From: Pedobacter sp. PF22-3
GTDB lineage: Bacteria > Bacteroidota > Bacteroidia > Sphingobacteriales > Sphingobacteriaceae
Length of the DNA stretch: 64,000 nucleotides
Reading direction: 5' to 3'
Assembly (NCBI RefSeq): GCF_026239555.1
Contig: NZ_JAPIVP010000008.1
Location: 62,001-126,000, forward strand
The notes under the pieces are model-generated. The model was not told where the DNA came from and searched no databases. It saw nothing but the letters and a program-made list of their open reading frames with translations. The first letter of the stretch is position 1, and every line of letters starts with the position of its first letter. The position numbers were made by a program, and so were the translations under genes. Positions 50,908 to 59,902 of the stretch are shown piece after piece.

Positions 50908-51249
50908 CTAGTTCTTTTTAGCAGCAGCTTTGTTTGCTTTGTAACGCATATCTGCTGTACCATCTTTTTTAGTTGGACCAGCAACTTTAGTTACTGCTTT
51001 TGCTTTATTTTCTTTAAAACGCATATCTGGCGTACCATCTGCTTTTACTTTAGTAGCCGTAGTAGTTGTTTTAGTTTCTACTTTTTTAGCCTCTTGTTTT
51101 GCGCCTGCCTTAACTGGCGCTGTTGTTGTTTTTACTTCTTTTTTTACAACTGTTTTAGCTTTAGCCGGAGCTGTTGTTGCCGGCGTTTGTGCAAATGCTG
51201 TTGTTAAACCAAATGCTGCGATTGCGATTAAACTCAATAACTTTTTCAT
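50908..51249 (-). CDS. Secreted Ala/Lys/Thr-rich basic protein with paired DMR motif
   Basis: A 113-residue protein. A signal peptide (LLSLIAIAAFGLTTAFAQ) is followed by a low-complexity region of Ala, Lys, Thr and Val with several lysine pairs, ending with two copies of DGTxDMRxKxNKA (DGTPDMRFKENKA and DGTADMRYKANKA). It is strongly basic. No function is known; the duplicated motif may bind polyanions, cell-wall polymers or DNA. Coding is supported by the signal peptide, the duplicated motif and a terminator just downstream. Confidence 0.75.
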   Translation of the reverse strand: MKKLLSLIAIAAFGLTTAFAQTPATTAPAKAKTVVKKEVKTTTAPVKAGAKQEAKKVETKTTTTATKVKADGTPDMRFKENKAKAVTKVAGPTKKDGTADMRYKANKAAAKKN

Positions 51250-51402
51250 ATTTTTTAGATTTGTTTTTAATTGTTATGAAGCTTCTTCGTTTCACTCCGA
51301 GGTTTCATAATTTCTGATTTTTGTTTTACTCGTTTATTTTGTTGATATAAAATTCATAAATCGATATGAAGTTTTAATGAAGATAACGAATATTTTTATT
51401 TT

Positions 51403-54210
51403 TTAATGCGCAGCCAGCCAGTTTTCACCCTCTCCAATTTCTACCACAATCGGTACTGTTAATTTAATGGCATTAGCCATTTTATCCTGGATAATTGCTT
51501 TCATTGCTTCTTTTTCCGATTTCAACACATCAAAAACCAACTCATCATGTACCTGCATGGTCATGGTTGACTGCAATTTTTGTGCTTTCATTTCTTTATG
51601 GATGTTGATCATGGCAATTTTGATCATATCTGCGGCAGAGCCCTGTATAGGCGCGTTAATGGCATTTCGTTCAGCAAAACCCCTTACCGTTTGATTGGCC
51701 GAGTTAATATCTCTCAAATAACGTCTTCTCCCCATAATGGTTTCTACAAATCCATTTTCCCGCGCAAAATTCATGGTATCGCTCATGTAACGTTTGATAC
51801 CAGGGTATTGTGCAAAGTACTGTTCAATTATCTCAGCTGCTTCTTTACGCGGAATACCTAAGTTCTGCGATAAACCAAAGGCAGATTGGCCGTAAATAAT
51901 TCCGAAGTTAACCGCTTTGGCATTTCTGCGTTGCGTTCCATCTACTTCTTCGATACTTACACCATATACTTTAGCCGCTGTTGCCGTGTGGATATCGATC
52001 CCTTTGTTAAAAGCATCGAGCATGTTTTCTTCCTTGCTAATTTCGGCAATAATGCGCAATTCTATCTGCGAATAATCGGCCGATAACAAAATGTGATTTT
52101 CATCCCTTGCAATAAAGGCTTTACGCACTTCTCTTCCACGCTCCGTACGGATCGGGATATTCTGTAAATTCGGGTTATTAGAGCTTAATCTTCCAGTTGC
52201 TGCAACGGCCTGATTGTAGGATGTATGCACCCTCCCAGTTTTAGGGTTAACCATTAGTGGCAATGCATCAACATAAGTTGATTTAAGTTTTTGTAACTGG
52301 CGGAAATCTAAAATGTCCTGTACAATATCACTTTTGCTTGCTAAAGCCGTTAAAACGTCTTCTCCGGTCTGGTATTGACCTGTTTTGGTTTTTTTGGCTT
52401 TTGGATCGAGCTGAAGTTTATCAAATAACACCTCTCCCAATTGTTTTGGCGAGGCCAGGTTAAATTTAATTCCGGCTTTGTCGTACACATTCTGTTCAAA
52501 TTTGATGATTTCCGTCTCCAGCTCTTTGGAATAGGCTTGTAAGGTTTCGATATCAATACGAACACCCTCCTTTTCTATGTCTGCCAATACGTAAACCAAC
52601 GGATTTTCAATTTCTTCGGCAAGTTTGGCTGCGTTTAACTCTTTTAATTTGGGTTCAAAAATATGGGCCAATTGCAATGTTACATCAGCATCTTCAGCTG
52701 CATAATCTACAACATCAACCACCGGGACATCGCGCATCGTAATCTGGTTTTTACCTTTTGGCCCGATTAACTTGGTAATAGAAATTGGGGAATAACCAAG
52801 ATAGTTCTCTGATAAAACATCCATTCCATGGCGGGTATCCGGATCGATTAAATAGTGCGCCAGCATGGTATCAAAAAGTTTTCCTTTTACCGCTACACCA
52901 TACCATTTTAAAACCAGGATATCGTATTTGGTATTCTGGCCGATTTTCTCAATATTCTCATTTTCCAATACCGCCCTAAACTCATCAACAATTAACTGCG
53001 CTTCATCCCTTTCTGCAGGAACCGGAATATAATAACCTGTACCAGGCTTAATAGAGAATGATAAACCCACTAAATCGGCCATGTTTGCATCCGTACCTGT
53101 GGTTTCGGTATCGAAGGAGATCCGCTTCTCAGCAAGTAACAATTTAATCAGATCGGCACGCAGCTCAGCTGAGTCAACCAGCTGGTAATCATGTTCGGTA
53201 TTTTCAATCGTTTTAGCCGGCAGTTTTTCTTCGGGCTCTTCTTGCAGCGTATTGGTATATTGGATGGCTTCTCCTGATTGATTGCCAAATAAATCTGTTT
53301 GTGTGCCCTCTTGAAAGCGTGCTGTGGTTACCGAAAATTCATCACCAAATACCCTGCGACCCAATGTCCTGAATTCTAATTCAGTAAACAATGGCTCTAA
53401 TAAATCGCGGCTCGGATCGCAAAGTTCTAAACTGGCTTCATCCAGCTCAACCGGAACATCCAATAAAATGGTAGCCAGTTTTTTGGATATTAAACCTTGC
53501 TCTGCAAAATTCTCTACGTTTTCGCGCTGTTTTCCTTTTAGCTCATGGGCGTGCGCAATAATGTTCTCCATAGAGCCGTATTGTTTAATCAAGGCTTTTG
53601 CAGTTTTTTCGCCAATCCCTGGAATACCTGGAATATTATCTACGGCATCGCCCCATAAGCCCAGGATATCAATTACCTGTAATACATTTTCAATCTCCCA
53701 TTTGGCCAATACTTCTTTTACACCCAATATTTCCATATCGTTACCCATGCGGGCAGGTTTGTAAATGAAGATATTTTCAGACACCAGTTGTGCAAAATCT
53801 TTATCAGGCGTCATACAATAAACCTGATAACCCTTTTGTTCTGCTTTTTTGGCCAGCGTACCAATAATATCATCGGCCTCATATCCGTCAGAAGTGATTA
53901 CAGGAATATTAAAACCGGTAATCAATTTAAGTACATAAGGCATTGCTGCAGCCAGATCTTCGGGCATGGCCTGGCGGTGTGCCTTATAGGCTTCAAAAGA
54001 GGTATGCCTTTCAGTGGGTGCATCCGTATCGAAAACCACTGCAATATGTGTAGGTTTTTCTTTCTTCAAAACATCCAATAAGGTATTGGTAAAGCCCATC
54101 ACTGCCGATGTATTGATGCCTGTTGAGGTAAAACGAGGGTTTTTACTGAGTGCAAAATGCGCCCTGTACATTAGCGCCATACCGTCGAGGAGAAAGAGTT
54201 TTTTATTCAT
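51403..54210 (-). CDS. polA: DNA polymerase I
   Basis: A 935-residue PolA for gap filling and Okazaki-fragment maturation. The 5'-3' exonuclease (residues 1-290) shows LFLLDGMALMYRAHFA and YEADDIIGTLA. The 3'-5' exonuclease region keeps a DEDD-type SFDTETTGTDA (about residue 350), so proofreading is probably active. The polymerase domain has DYSQIELRIIAEIS and VHDELVFDVL (motifs A and C). Length and order are typical. It is monocistronic, with two copies of TGATTACACCGA directly upstream. Confidence 0.98.
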   Translation of the reverse strand: MNKKLFLLDGMALMYRAHFALSKNPRFTSTGINTSAVMGFTNTLLDVLKKEKPTHIAVVFDTDAPTERHTSFEAYKAHRQAMPEDLAAAMPYVLKLITGFNIPVITSDGYEADDIIGTLAKKAEQKGYQVYCMTPDKDFAQLVSENIFIYKPARMGNDMEILGVKEVLAKWEIENVLQVIDILGLWGDAVDNIPGIPGIGEKTAKALIKQYGSMENIIAHAHELKGKQRENVENFAEQGLISKKLATILLDVPVELDEASLELCDPSRDLLEPLFTELEFRTLGRRVFGDEFSVTTARFQEGTQTDLFGNQSGEAIQYTNTLQEEPEEKLPAKTIENTEHDYQLVDSAELRADLIKLLLAEKRISFDTETTGTDANMADLVGLSFSIKPGTGYYIPVPAERDEAQLIVDEFRAVLENENIEKIGQNTKYDILVLKWYGVAVKGKLFDTMLAHYLIDPDTRHGMDVLSENYLGYSPISITKLIGPKGKNQITMRDVPVVDVVDYAAEDADVTLQLAHIFEPKLKELNAAKLAEEIENPLVYVLADIEKEGVRIDIETLQAYSKELETEIIKFEQNVYDKAGIKFNLASPKQLGEVLFDKLQLDPKAKKTKTGQYQTGEDVLTALASKSDIVQDILDFRQLQKLKSTYVDALPLMVNPKTGRVHTSYNQAVAATGRLSSNNPNLQNIPIRTERGREVRKAFIARDENHILLSADYSQIELRIIAEISKEENMLDAFNKGIDIHTATAAKVYGVSIEEVDGTQRRNAKAVNFGIIYGQSAFGLSQNLGIPRKEAAEIIEQYFAQYPGIKRYMSDTMNFARENGFVETIMGRRRYLRDINSANQTVRGFAERNAINAPIQGSAADMIKIAMINIHKEMKAQKLQSTMTMQVHDELVFDVLKSEKEAMKAIIQDKMANAIKLTVPIVVEIGEGENWLAAH

Positions 54211-54211
54211 G

Positions 54212-54240
54212 TGATTACACCGATTTTATGATTACACCGA
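54212..54240. repeat. Direct repeat upstream of polA
   Basis: TGATTACACCGA at 54212-54223 and again at 54229-54240, 17 bp apart, immediately before the polA start codon (minus strand). A possible protein-binding site. Confidence 0.6.
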
Positions 54241-54305
54241 CAAATAGATTTATCAGATGATAAAAGTAACCAAAGTTAAAGGTTTAGAAAAGATAAACCC
54301 CCAAT

Positions 54306-55004
54306 TTAAGAGAAAAAGACCGTTAATAATAACAGTATAAAATTAAAGAAGCCATGTAGTAACATTGAATAGCCTAAGCCATATTTGATGCGTATAAAAC
54401 CAAGCGATATACCTGTAAATGTTTGGGAGATGACAAATAGGATGAAAGTGGGATTGCTTAGTGTTAAACCTTTAATATTGCCCAAGTGTGTTAAACCAAA
54501 TATGATAGCAGAATAATAAAAGAGATAGCCAAACGATTTCTGTTGAAAAACCAGTCTTTTGCGAATGTCTATTCTTTTAAAATATCCATGAACAATTAAT
54601 GCCACAAAAAGAAAAAAGATATAAACAGGCCACGTAAGAAAACTGCTCTTTATAAAGTAATTTGATATCAAGCCCAAGGTAAAACACACAAAATATATTG
54701 AAAGATATTTCTTTCTCAGGTGCCATCTAAATAAAAATTCTTCTAATACCGGAGCAAAAATACAGACCAGAAGTAAGGTCACAGTTAATCCGTACTTTTC
54801 CAGTATATCGATTTCCTGAACATATTCTTTAATAATTTTAAAATGCACCAGAATATAATAAATACCCATTATAATACCTGCAAATATTAAGTCAAGGAGG
54901 AGTAACCATAAGAGATCTCTCCAAAGAGATTTATTATCTTTACTGAGTTTTAGAAGTTTTGGCTTTTTTAAGAAATCCCAAAATGCAGAGAGCGTTTCAA
55001 TCAT
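54306..55004 (-). CDS. CPBP-family intramembrane metalloprotease (glutamic-type)
   Basis: A 232-residue membrane protein with about seven or eight hydrophobic segments. The CPBP/Abi signature is complete: APVLEEFLFRWHL (EExxxR), then FGLTHLG and LHGFFNFI with conserved His residues. Family members cleave or process membrane-associated proteins; in Gram-positive bacteria some are immunity proteins, but the role here is unknown. It appears monocistronic and divergent from the glycine-rich protein gene. Confidence 0.88.
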   Translation of the reverse strand: MIETLSAFWDFLKKPKLLKLSKDNKSLWRDLLWLLLLDLIFAGIIMGIYYILVHFKIIKEYVQEIDILEKYGLTVTLLLVCIFAPVLEEFLFRWHLRKKYLSIYFVCFTLGLISNYFIKSSFLTWPVYIFFLFVALIVHGYFKRIDIRKRLVFQQKSFGYLFYYSAIIFGLTHLGNIKGLTLSNPTFILFVISQTFTGISLGFIRIKYGLGYSMLLHGFFNFILLLLTVFFS

Positions 55005-55062
55005 TACTGTTTTTGGATATTATTTTTAAATAATTTACGTTGTATCCCGATATTACTAACTT

Positions 55063-55743
55063 ATGAAGATTTTTAGCTTTTTTATTTTATTTTTTTCAAT
55101 AACGTTCACCACCTATGCACAGGATTTTATTGTTAAAAATAACGACGATGTCATCCGCGGGACAATAAAGGGAACGGATTATTTTTCTGTTTTTATCAGT
55201 GCCAATGATGAAGCTGATGTGATTTTGCCAGCAAAAGAAGTTAAAAACTTCTTTTGGAATGGTGATAGCTTTGTGAGCAAAGGTTTTGCAAATGGGCGCA
55301 ATTTCGAATATCGTTTTGTTAAAGTTATCGAAATGGGAACTGTTAATCTTTACGCTTTTGGTGGAGGCAACCTGGTTCCTCAGGTGAAAGAGAAAAAGGT
55401 AAAATTCAGACCTTCAATTGGGATTGGAACAGGAACCGGAGGTTTTGGTGGCATGGGTATGGGTGGGGGTATTAGCATCGGCGGCGGACGTAATGCCACA
55501 CCAGAAAGACCTGCAGGCGCACCTGCTGTTCGCTACTTTATCGAAAAACCAGGCGCAGGGCCATTACAGGAAGTGCCGATGAAAGCAATAACCGACGATA
55601 CCAAAAAAATGGAGGTTAAAAACATCCTGTTACAGAAAATAGGCGATCAACCCGCTTTAAAAGCTAAAGTTGAAGCTGGAACAGATTTTAATAGCAGAGA
55701 GGTTATTGAATGGGTAAAAGAATATAATGCGACAAAAAAATAA
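55063..55743 (+). CDS. Secreted glycine-rich protein of unknown function
   Basis: A 226-residue protein with a signal peptide (FSFFILFFSITFTTYAQ). Residues 22-110 form a beta-rich region (DFIVKNNDDVIRGTIKGTDY, a strand then GTI motif); a Gly/Met stretch GTGTGGFGGMGMGGGISIG follows at about 125-145, and the C-terminus is helical and charged. No known domain recognised. The N-terminal part resembles families found in many Bacteroidota secreted proteins that start with a short strand-turn repeat. Confidence 0.7.
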   Translation: MKIFSFFILFFSITFTTYAQDFIVKNNDDVIRGTIKGTDYFSVFISANDEADVILPAKEVKNFFWNGDSFVSKGFANGRNFEYRFVKVIEMGTVNLYAFGGGNLVPQVKEKKVKFRPSIGIGTGTGGFGGMGMGGGISIGGGRNATPERPAGAPAVRYFIEKPGAGPLQEVPMKAITDDTKKMEVKNILLQKIGDQPALKAKVEAGTDFNSREVIEWVKEYNATKK

Positions 55744-55780
55744 AGCCAGGATTAATGACGTTTTGGGATGGTAAAATCGT

Positions 55781-56323
55781 TCAAGTAATATCATTATCCT
55801 TAAGCTTTACATAGACTTCTAAACTGATAGACTCATCATTTTTAATTTCGTAATCCTTTAGCGTTTCCTGATAATCAAAACCAATTTTTCTTAGTACCTT
55901 TTTGCTGTTCTCATTTTCTATTTCAACCATGGCCTCGATTTTTCTTAAACCTAAATTCTCAAAGGCATAATTGCAGATGGGATTGGCTACCTCTTTAACG
56001 ATTCCTTTTCCCCAATGTTCTGGCAACAGCCAGAAACCGATCTCAGCCTTTTGATCTGATTTATTTAGATAATTAAGTCCTATTCCGCCTAACAAAGTCG
56101 GTCCCTCCTTATCACATATTGCCCACCAAATGCCTGTTTCATTCTGTTGAATTTCATCAAACCATATAAGTTGATCTTTGGTGTGGGCAAGGCTCGTATA
56201 GCTTACCCCATAATAACGAATGACATCTGGATGGGATAATCCTTTAAAAACAAATGCCAGGTCGTTAGCGCAGAACTGCCTCAATAAAAATCTTTCCGTA
56301 TATAGTGTAAAGGAGCCAAACAT
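55781..56323 (-). CDS. GNAT-family N-acetyltransferase
   Basis: A 180-residue acetyltransferase of the RimJ/RimL type (Acetyltransf_3). Motif A is seen in FWLLPEHWGKGIVKEVANPI and the following NLGLRKIEAMVEIENENSKKVLRKIGF segment, typical of acetyl-CoA binding and the C-terminal region. It probably acetylates an N-terminal or small-molecule amine. It is translationally coupled to the upstream tag gene by a one-base TAATG overlap. Confidence 0.88.
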   Translation of the reverse strand: MFGSFTLYTERFLLRQFCANDLAFVFKGLSHPDVIRYYGVSYTSLAHTKDQLIWFDEIQQNETGIWWAICDKEGPTLLGGIGLNYLNKSDQKAEIGFWLLPEHWGKGIVKEVANPICNYAFENLGLRKIEAMVEIENENSKKVLRKIGFDYQETLKDYEIKNDESISLEVYVKLKDNDIT

Positions 56324-56907
56324 TATCTTGCACAGCAGTTTAATAAATGATCATTCACCATACCCGTTGCCTGCATAAACGCATAGCAGATGGTTGTTCC
56401 AAAAAACTTAAAGCCACGTTTTTTCATGTCTTTACTGATTTGGTCGGATAGTTCTGTTCTTGGCGGAACATCACTCATTTTCTCAATGTGATTTAAAATG
56501 GGCTTACCACCTGGAACAAAACGCCACATGTATTTAGAAAAGCTCCCAAATTCTTGCTGAAACTCCATAAACAGTTTGGCATTGGTAATGGCTCCATTCA
56601 CCTTTAAACGGTTACGGATAATGCCTTCATCGTTCATTAATCTTTCTACATCTTTTTCGGTAAAAGCAGCCACCTTATTCACATCAAAATCGGCAAAAGC
56701 TTTACGGTAGTTTTCGCGTCTCCTGAGAATGGTAATCCAGCTTAAACCAGCTTGTGCACCTTCGAGGATTAAAAATTCAAATAAAATTTTATCATCATAA
56801 ACAGGCTTTCCCCATTCTTCATCGTGGTATTTGATATAGAGGGGATCGGAAGTGGCCCAGGAGCAACGTATAGTTGAGTCTGGAGCTTGGGGTTGGCATT
56901 TTTGCAT
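56323..56907 (-). CDS. tag: DNA-3-methyladenine glycosylase I
   Basis: A 194-residue Tag that removes 3-methyladenine from DNA in base excision repair. Zinc-ligand and family residues are present: RCSWATSDPLYIKYHDEEWG near the N-terminus (Cys, His) and GMVNDHLLNC at the C-terminus (His, Cys); LEGAQAGLSW is the conserved substrate-pocket region. The length is normal. It starts an operon with the GNAT gene. Confidence 0.95.
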   Translation of the reverse strand: MQKCQPQAPDSTIRCSWATSDPLYIKYHDEEWGKPVYDDKILFEFLILEGAQAGLSWITILRRRENYRKAFADFDVNKVAAFTEKDVERLMNDEGIIRNRLKVNGAITNAKLFMEFQQEFGSFSKYMWRFVPGGKPILNHIEKMSDVPPRTELSDQISKDMKKRGFKFFGTTICYAFMQATGMVNDHLLNCCAR

Positions 56908-56978
56908 GGGGCATATTTTAAGTTATGTCTGTTTCAAAGTTTTTATACACTGCTCAATGAGAAATCTCCAATGAGGAT

Positions 56979-57057
56979 CGTCACCCTGAATTTATTTCAG
57001 GGTCTTTTTCTGAAATAAATTTTTCACAAAAGATGCTGAAATAAATTCAGCATGACG
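56979..57057. repeat. Palindromic intergenic element, CACCCTGAA type
   Basis: CGTCACCCTGAATTTATTTC at one end and an inverted end GAAATAAATTCAGCATGACG at the other; the interior is again palindromic (CAGGGTCTTTTTCTGAAATAAAT). It lies between tag and the carboxymuconolactone-family gene. Confidence 0.8.
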
Positions 57058-57073
57058 TATACATCAAAAACCG

Positions 57074-57427
57074 CTAAACTCCCAACTCCGAACTCAATTC
57101 ATCCCAATACTCTACAGCCCTCCGGTAATGAGGAATTACAATGCTACCACCAACCAAGTTGGCGATCATGAAAATTTCGTTCATTTCATCATGATTTACG
57201 CCGGCATCGAAACATTTGCCCAGGTGGTATTTAATGCAATCATCACAACGCAAAACCATAGAAGCTACAAGACCCAACATTTCTTTTGTTTTAACATCTA
57301 AGGCTCCATCGGCATAAGTGGTTGTATCAAGTGCAAAAAAACGCTTAATATTTGTATTTGCCGTTTCCATAATCCTATCGTTCATTTTTTCACGATAGCC
57401 GTTAAACTCTTCTACAAGCTTTCCCAT
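57074..57427 (-). CDS. Carboxymuconolactone decarboxylase/AhpD-family protein
   Basis: A 117-residue helical protein with the CMD motif RCDDCIKYHLGKC (CxxCxxxH), where the two Cys in CDDC form the redox-active pair in AhpD-like proteins. It may be a peroxidase component or a small redox enzyme; no alkylhydroperoxide reductase gene is adjacent. Length is normal for single-domain members. It is transcribed alone and divergent from the SPW gene. Confidence 0.88.
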   Translation of the reverse strand: MGKLVEEFNGYREKMNDRIMETANTNIKRFFALDTTTYADGALDVKTKEMLGLVASMVLRCDDCIKYHLGKCFDAGVNHDEMNEIFMIANLVGGSIVIPHYRRAVEYWDELSSELGV

Positions 57428-57479
57428 ATTTTAAAAATCTTTTTTTACTGTTATTTGTTAAGGCTATAAACATTTGATT

Positions 57480-57839
57480 ATGAAAATAATATCTCCAAAA
57501 TTTCATGCAGTTTTAGATTACCTGTTAATTATGCTCTTATTAGCATCACCCGATGTTTTTGGCCTTTCTAAAACGGCCTCAACCCTGGCTTATGCGCTAG
57601 GTATTGTTCATTTTTTATTAACGATTATGACTAACTTTAGTGGAGGTATTTTTAAATTTATCCACCTAAAACTTCACGGCCTTATCGAGTTTTTCATTAG
57701 TGCTATTCTTATTATTTTGGCATTCACGCTTTTTAAAGGAAATTTAGTAGACGAAATCTTCTTTGCCTGCTTTGGCCTATTGATTTTGATCATTTTTACC
57801 CTTACTGATTATAAACGAAGTTTACCCGTTATATTGTAA
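57480..57839 (+). CDS. SPW-repeat-like small membrane protein
   Basis: A 119-residue integral membrane protein with four hydrophobic segments (VLDYLLIMLLLASPDVFGL, AYALGIVHFLLTIM, GLIEFFISAILIILAF and FACFGLLILIIF). The pattern FHAVLDYLL...LHGLIEFF resembles the SPW-repeat family, which has no known function. ATG 57480 is used, two codons after an in-frame TTG. Its 3' end overlaps the convergent Atl-like gene by 11 bp. Confidence 0.7.
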   Translation: MKIISPKFHAVLDYLLIMLLLASPDVFGLSKTASTLAYALGIVHFLLTIMTNFSGGIFKFIHLKLHGLIEFFISAILIILAFTLFKGNLVDEIFFACFGLLILIIFTLTDYKRSLPVIL

Positions 57840-58161
57840 TTTCTTCCAGCGGATTCCAGAATACTTTTTTAAAGTTTACCACCTTATCATTTTTCACTTC
57901 AACACCTTCTTTTTTTAGCAGTTCTTCCATTAATTCTGGTGGCTTGAAGTGAAACTTACCGGTAAGCAGGCCACTACTGTTTACTACCCGATGTGCCGGT
58001 ACCTGTGGATGGGCTGTTCCGGCATACAGCATGGCATGCCCAACCATTCTTGATGATTTTGCCGCACCTAAACTTTTCGCGATAGCGCCATAAGAAGTAA
58101 CCCTTCCTTTCGGAATTAACCGGGCAATCTCATAAACCTGTTCGTAAAAGTTGGCATCCAT
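57829..58161 (-). CDS. Atl-like alkyltransferase-domain protein (MGMT family, no active-site Cys)
   Basis: A 110-residue protein corresponding to the DNA-binding domain of O6-alkylguanine-DNA alkyltransferase. The helix-turn-helix region IPKGRVTSYGAIAKSLG is intact, but the active site reads VPAHRVV where real enzymes have PCHRV, so it should not transfer alkyl groups. Such Atl proteins bind O6-alkylguanine and hand the lesion to nucleotide excision repair. It is coupled to trmB by a one-base TAATG overlap; uvrB and tag also lie in this window. Confidence 0.88.
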   Translation of the reverse strand: MDANFYEQVYEIARLIPKGRVTSYGAIAKSLGAAKSSRMVGHAMLYAGTAHPQVPAHRVVNSSGLLTGKFHFKPPELMEELLKKEGVEVKNDKVVNFKKVFWNPLEEITI

Positions 58162-58811
58162 TATTCAAAAGAAAATTGAATATAATTAATATTTTTATCG
58201 TGTAACAAGTATTTTTTCTCGTAATAGGTTTTGATCGACAATACCTGATCAACCAGATCTGAAGTATACAGATGATCGGTATTTTTATGTACAGGCAAAT
58301 TCAATTCTGCAACTTTTTCGCATGTATAAGCATACAACTGATCGTTATCTGTCTTCAAATTAACATATCCTCCCGGTTTTAACACCAGTTTATAACGGTT
58401 CAAAAATGCCGGAAAAGTTAAACGTTTTTTCTCACGGCTATCCTGTGGCTGTGGGTCGGGAAAGGTGATCCAGATTTCGTCTATTTCCCCTTCATTAAAG
58501 TAATCCAATAAGTTTTCAATCTGTATCCTTAAAAAAGCAACATTATCAATCCCATCTTCAATAGCGGTTTTGGCCCCGCGCCAGATGCGGTTACCTTTGT
58601 AATCAATACCAATGAAATTCTTATCCGGGAATAGCCTGGCCAGATTTACCGAATATTCGCCTTTTCCACATGCCAACTCCAGCACAATAGGGTTTGTATT
58701 TTTAAAATGTGCTAAAGCCCATTTCCCCTTTAAAGCTTTTCCTTGTTCTAATTGATATACGTTTGCGAATGTTTCTATTTCTGCAAAACGCCTAAGTTTA
58801 TCTTTACCCAA
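58161..58811 (-). CDS. trmB: tRNA (guanine-N7)-methyltransferase
   Basis: A 216-residue SAM-dependent methyltransferase placing m7G46 on tRNA. Motif I is VLELACGKGEYSVNLA, the family motif ITFPDPQPQDSREKKRLT (normally TFPDPWPKKRH) is slightly altered (Gln for Trp, longer insert) but otherwise recognisable, and LNLKTDND-like VNLKTDNDQLYAY follows. Length is normal. It is the first gene of a two-gene operon with the Atl-like protein. Confidence 0.95.
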   Translation of the reverse strand: MGKDKLRRFAEIETFANVYQLEQGKALKGKWALAHFKNTNPIVLELACGKGEYSVNLARLFPDKNFIGIDYKGNRIWRGAKTAIEDGIDNVAFLRIQIENLLDYFNEGEIDEIWITFPDPQPQDSREKKRLTFPAFLNRYKLVLKPGGYVNLKTDNDQLYAYTCEKVAELNLPVHKNTDHLYTSDLVDQVLSIKTYYEKKYLLHDKNINYIQFSFE

Positions 58812-58825
58812 AAGTTTTTTTTCTG

Positions 58826-58833
58826 CAAAAATA
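58826..58833 (-). promoter_or_regulatory. -7 promoter box of trmB
   Basis: Minus-strand TATTTTTG, 14 bp before the trmB start codon. The fcl promoter box on the other strand uses the same octamer. Confidence 0.5.
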
Positions 58834-58898
58834 CAATTAAATCAATAATTGAAGTTTCTTTTGCCTTAAAGATTAATGGCAATCTTACTTAGTAATCG

Positions 58899-58906
58899 TA
58901 TTTTTG
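58899..58906 (+). promoter_or_regulatory. -7 promoter box of fcl
   Basis: TATTTTTG overlaps the in-frame TTG at 58904, so that codon cannot be the start; the GTG at 58925 lies about 18 bp downstream of the box. Confidence 0.55.
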
Positions 58907-58924
58907 CAACCTATAAAAATTACA

Positions 58925-59851
58925 GTGAAAAAAAACTCAAAAATATATGTTGCAGGCCATCGTGGTATGGTAGGTTCGGCTATTTACCGCAAGCTGCAAA
59001 AAGAAGGTTATGAAAACATCATTACAAGAACGTCAGAGGAGCTTGATCTGCGCAACCAGCAGGCGGTTACCGATTTCTTTGCTGCAGAAAGGCCAGATTT
59101 TGTTTTTCTTGCAGCAGCAAAGGTAGGTGGCATTGAAGCCAACAACACCTACCGAGCGGATTTTCTTTATGAAAACTTAGCCATACAAAATAACGTAATC
59201 CACAATGCTTACGTAAATGGTGTTAAAAAGCTTATGTTTTTGGGTTCAAGCTGTATTTATCCTAAAATGGCTCCACAACCTTTAAAAGAAGATTATCTTT
59301 TAACTGGTACTTTAGAGCATACCAACGAACCTTATGCTATTGCCAAAATTGCAGGGATTAAAATGTGCGATGCCTATCGCGATCAGTATGGCTGTAATTT
59401 TATTTCTGTAATGCCAACAAATTTATATGGCTTTAATGATAACTATCATCCTCAAAACTCACACGTTTTACCTGCTTTGATCCGCAAGGTACATGAGGCC
59501 ATGGTGAACGATGAAAAAGAAGTGGTAGTTTGGGGATCAGGCTCGCCAATGCGTGAATTTTTATTTGCCGACGATTTAGCAGATGCCTGTTATTTCTTAA
59601 TGCAAAACTATAACGAACCACACCTGATTAATATTGGTACCGGGCACGATTTAACCATCAAAGACCTGGCTTTGTTGATCAAAGATGTTTTGGGTTTCGA
59701 TGGCGAACTGGTATTTGATTCCACTAAACCAGATGGCACACCGCGTAAGCTGATGGATGTAAGCAAACTTCATCATTTAGGCTGGAAACATAAAATTGAA
59801 CTTGAAGAAGGTATTGCCCTGGCTTATCAGGATTTTGAAAGCAGGTACTAA
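58925..59851 (+). CDS. fcl: GDP-L-fucose synthase
   Basis: A 308-residue SDR enzyme that epimerises and reduces GDP-4-keto-6-deoxymannose to GDP-L-fucose for surface glycans. GHRGMVGS (about residues 10-17) binds NADP, and the catalytic YxxxK is YAIAKIAG (about 132-139) with SSCIYP supplying the Ser. The family C-terminal segment [20 protein letters not shown] is complete. The partner gmd is not adjacent. I use the GTG at 58925; an in-frame TTG further up lies in the promoter. Confidence 0.93.
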   Translation: MKKNSKIYVAGHRGMVGSAIYRKLQKEGYENIITRTSEELDLRNQQAVTDFFAAERPDFVFLAAAKVGGIEANNTYRADFLYENLAIQNNVIHNAYVNGVKKLMFLGSSCIYPKMAPQPLKEDYLLTGTLEHTNEPYAIAKIAGIKMCDAYRDQYGCNFISVMPTNLYGFNDNYHPQNSHVLPALIRKVHEAMVNDEKEVVVWGSGSPMREFLFADDLADACYFLMQNYNEPHLINIGTGHDLTIKDLALLIKDVLGFDGELVFDSTKPDGTPRKLMDVSKLHHLGWKHKIELEEGIALAYQDFESRY

Positions 59852-59902
59852 ATACATTTGCATGCTGCGCAGATTAATATCCTGCGCATTTTTTATTATC
59901 CC

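Noticed and set aside
50878..51207. A plus-strand frame of about 109 codons rich in Cys and Phe
   Set aside because: It is the exact complement of the Ala/Lys-rich secreted protein gene; Cys and Phe come from reading GCA/AAA codons backwards. No ribosome binding site or signal peptide.
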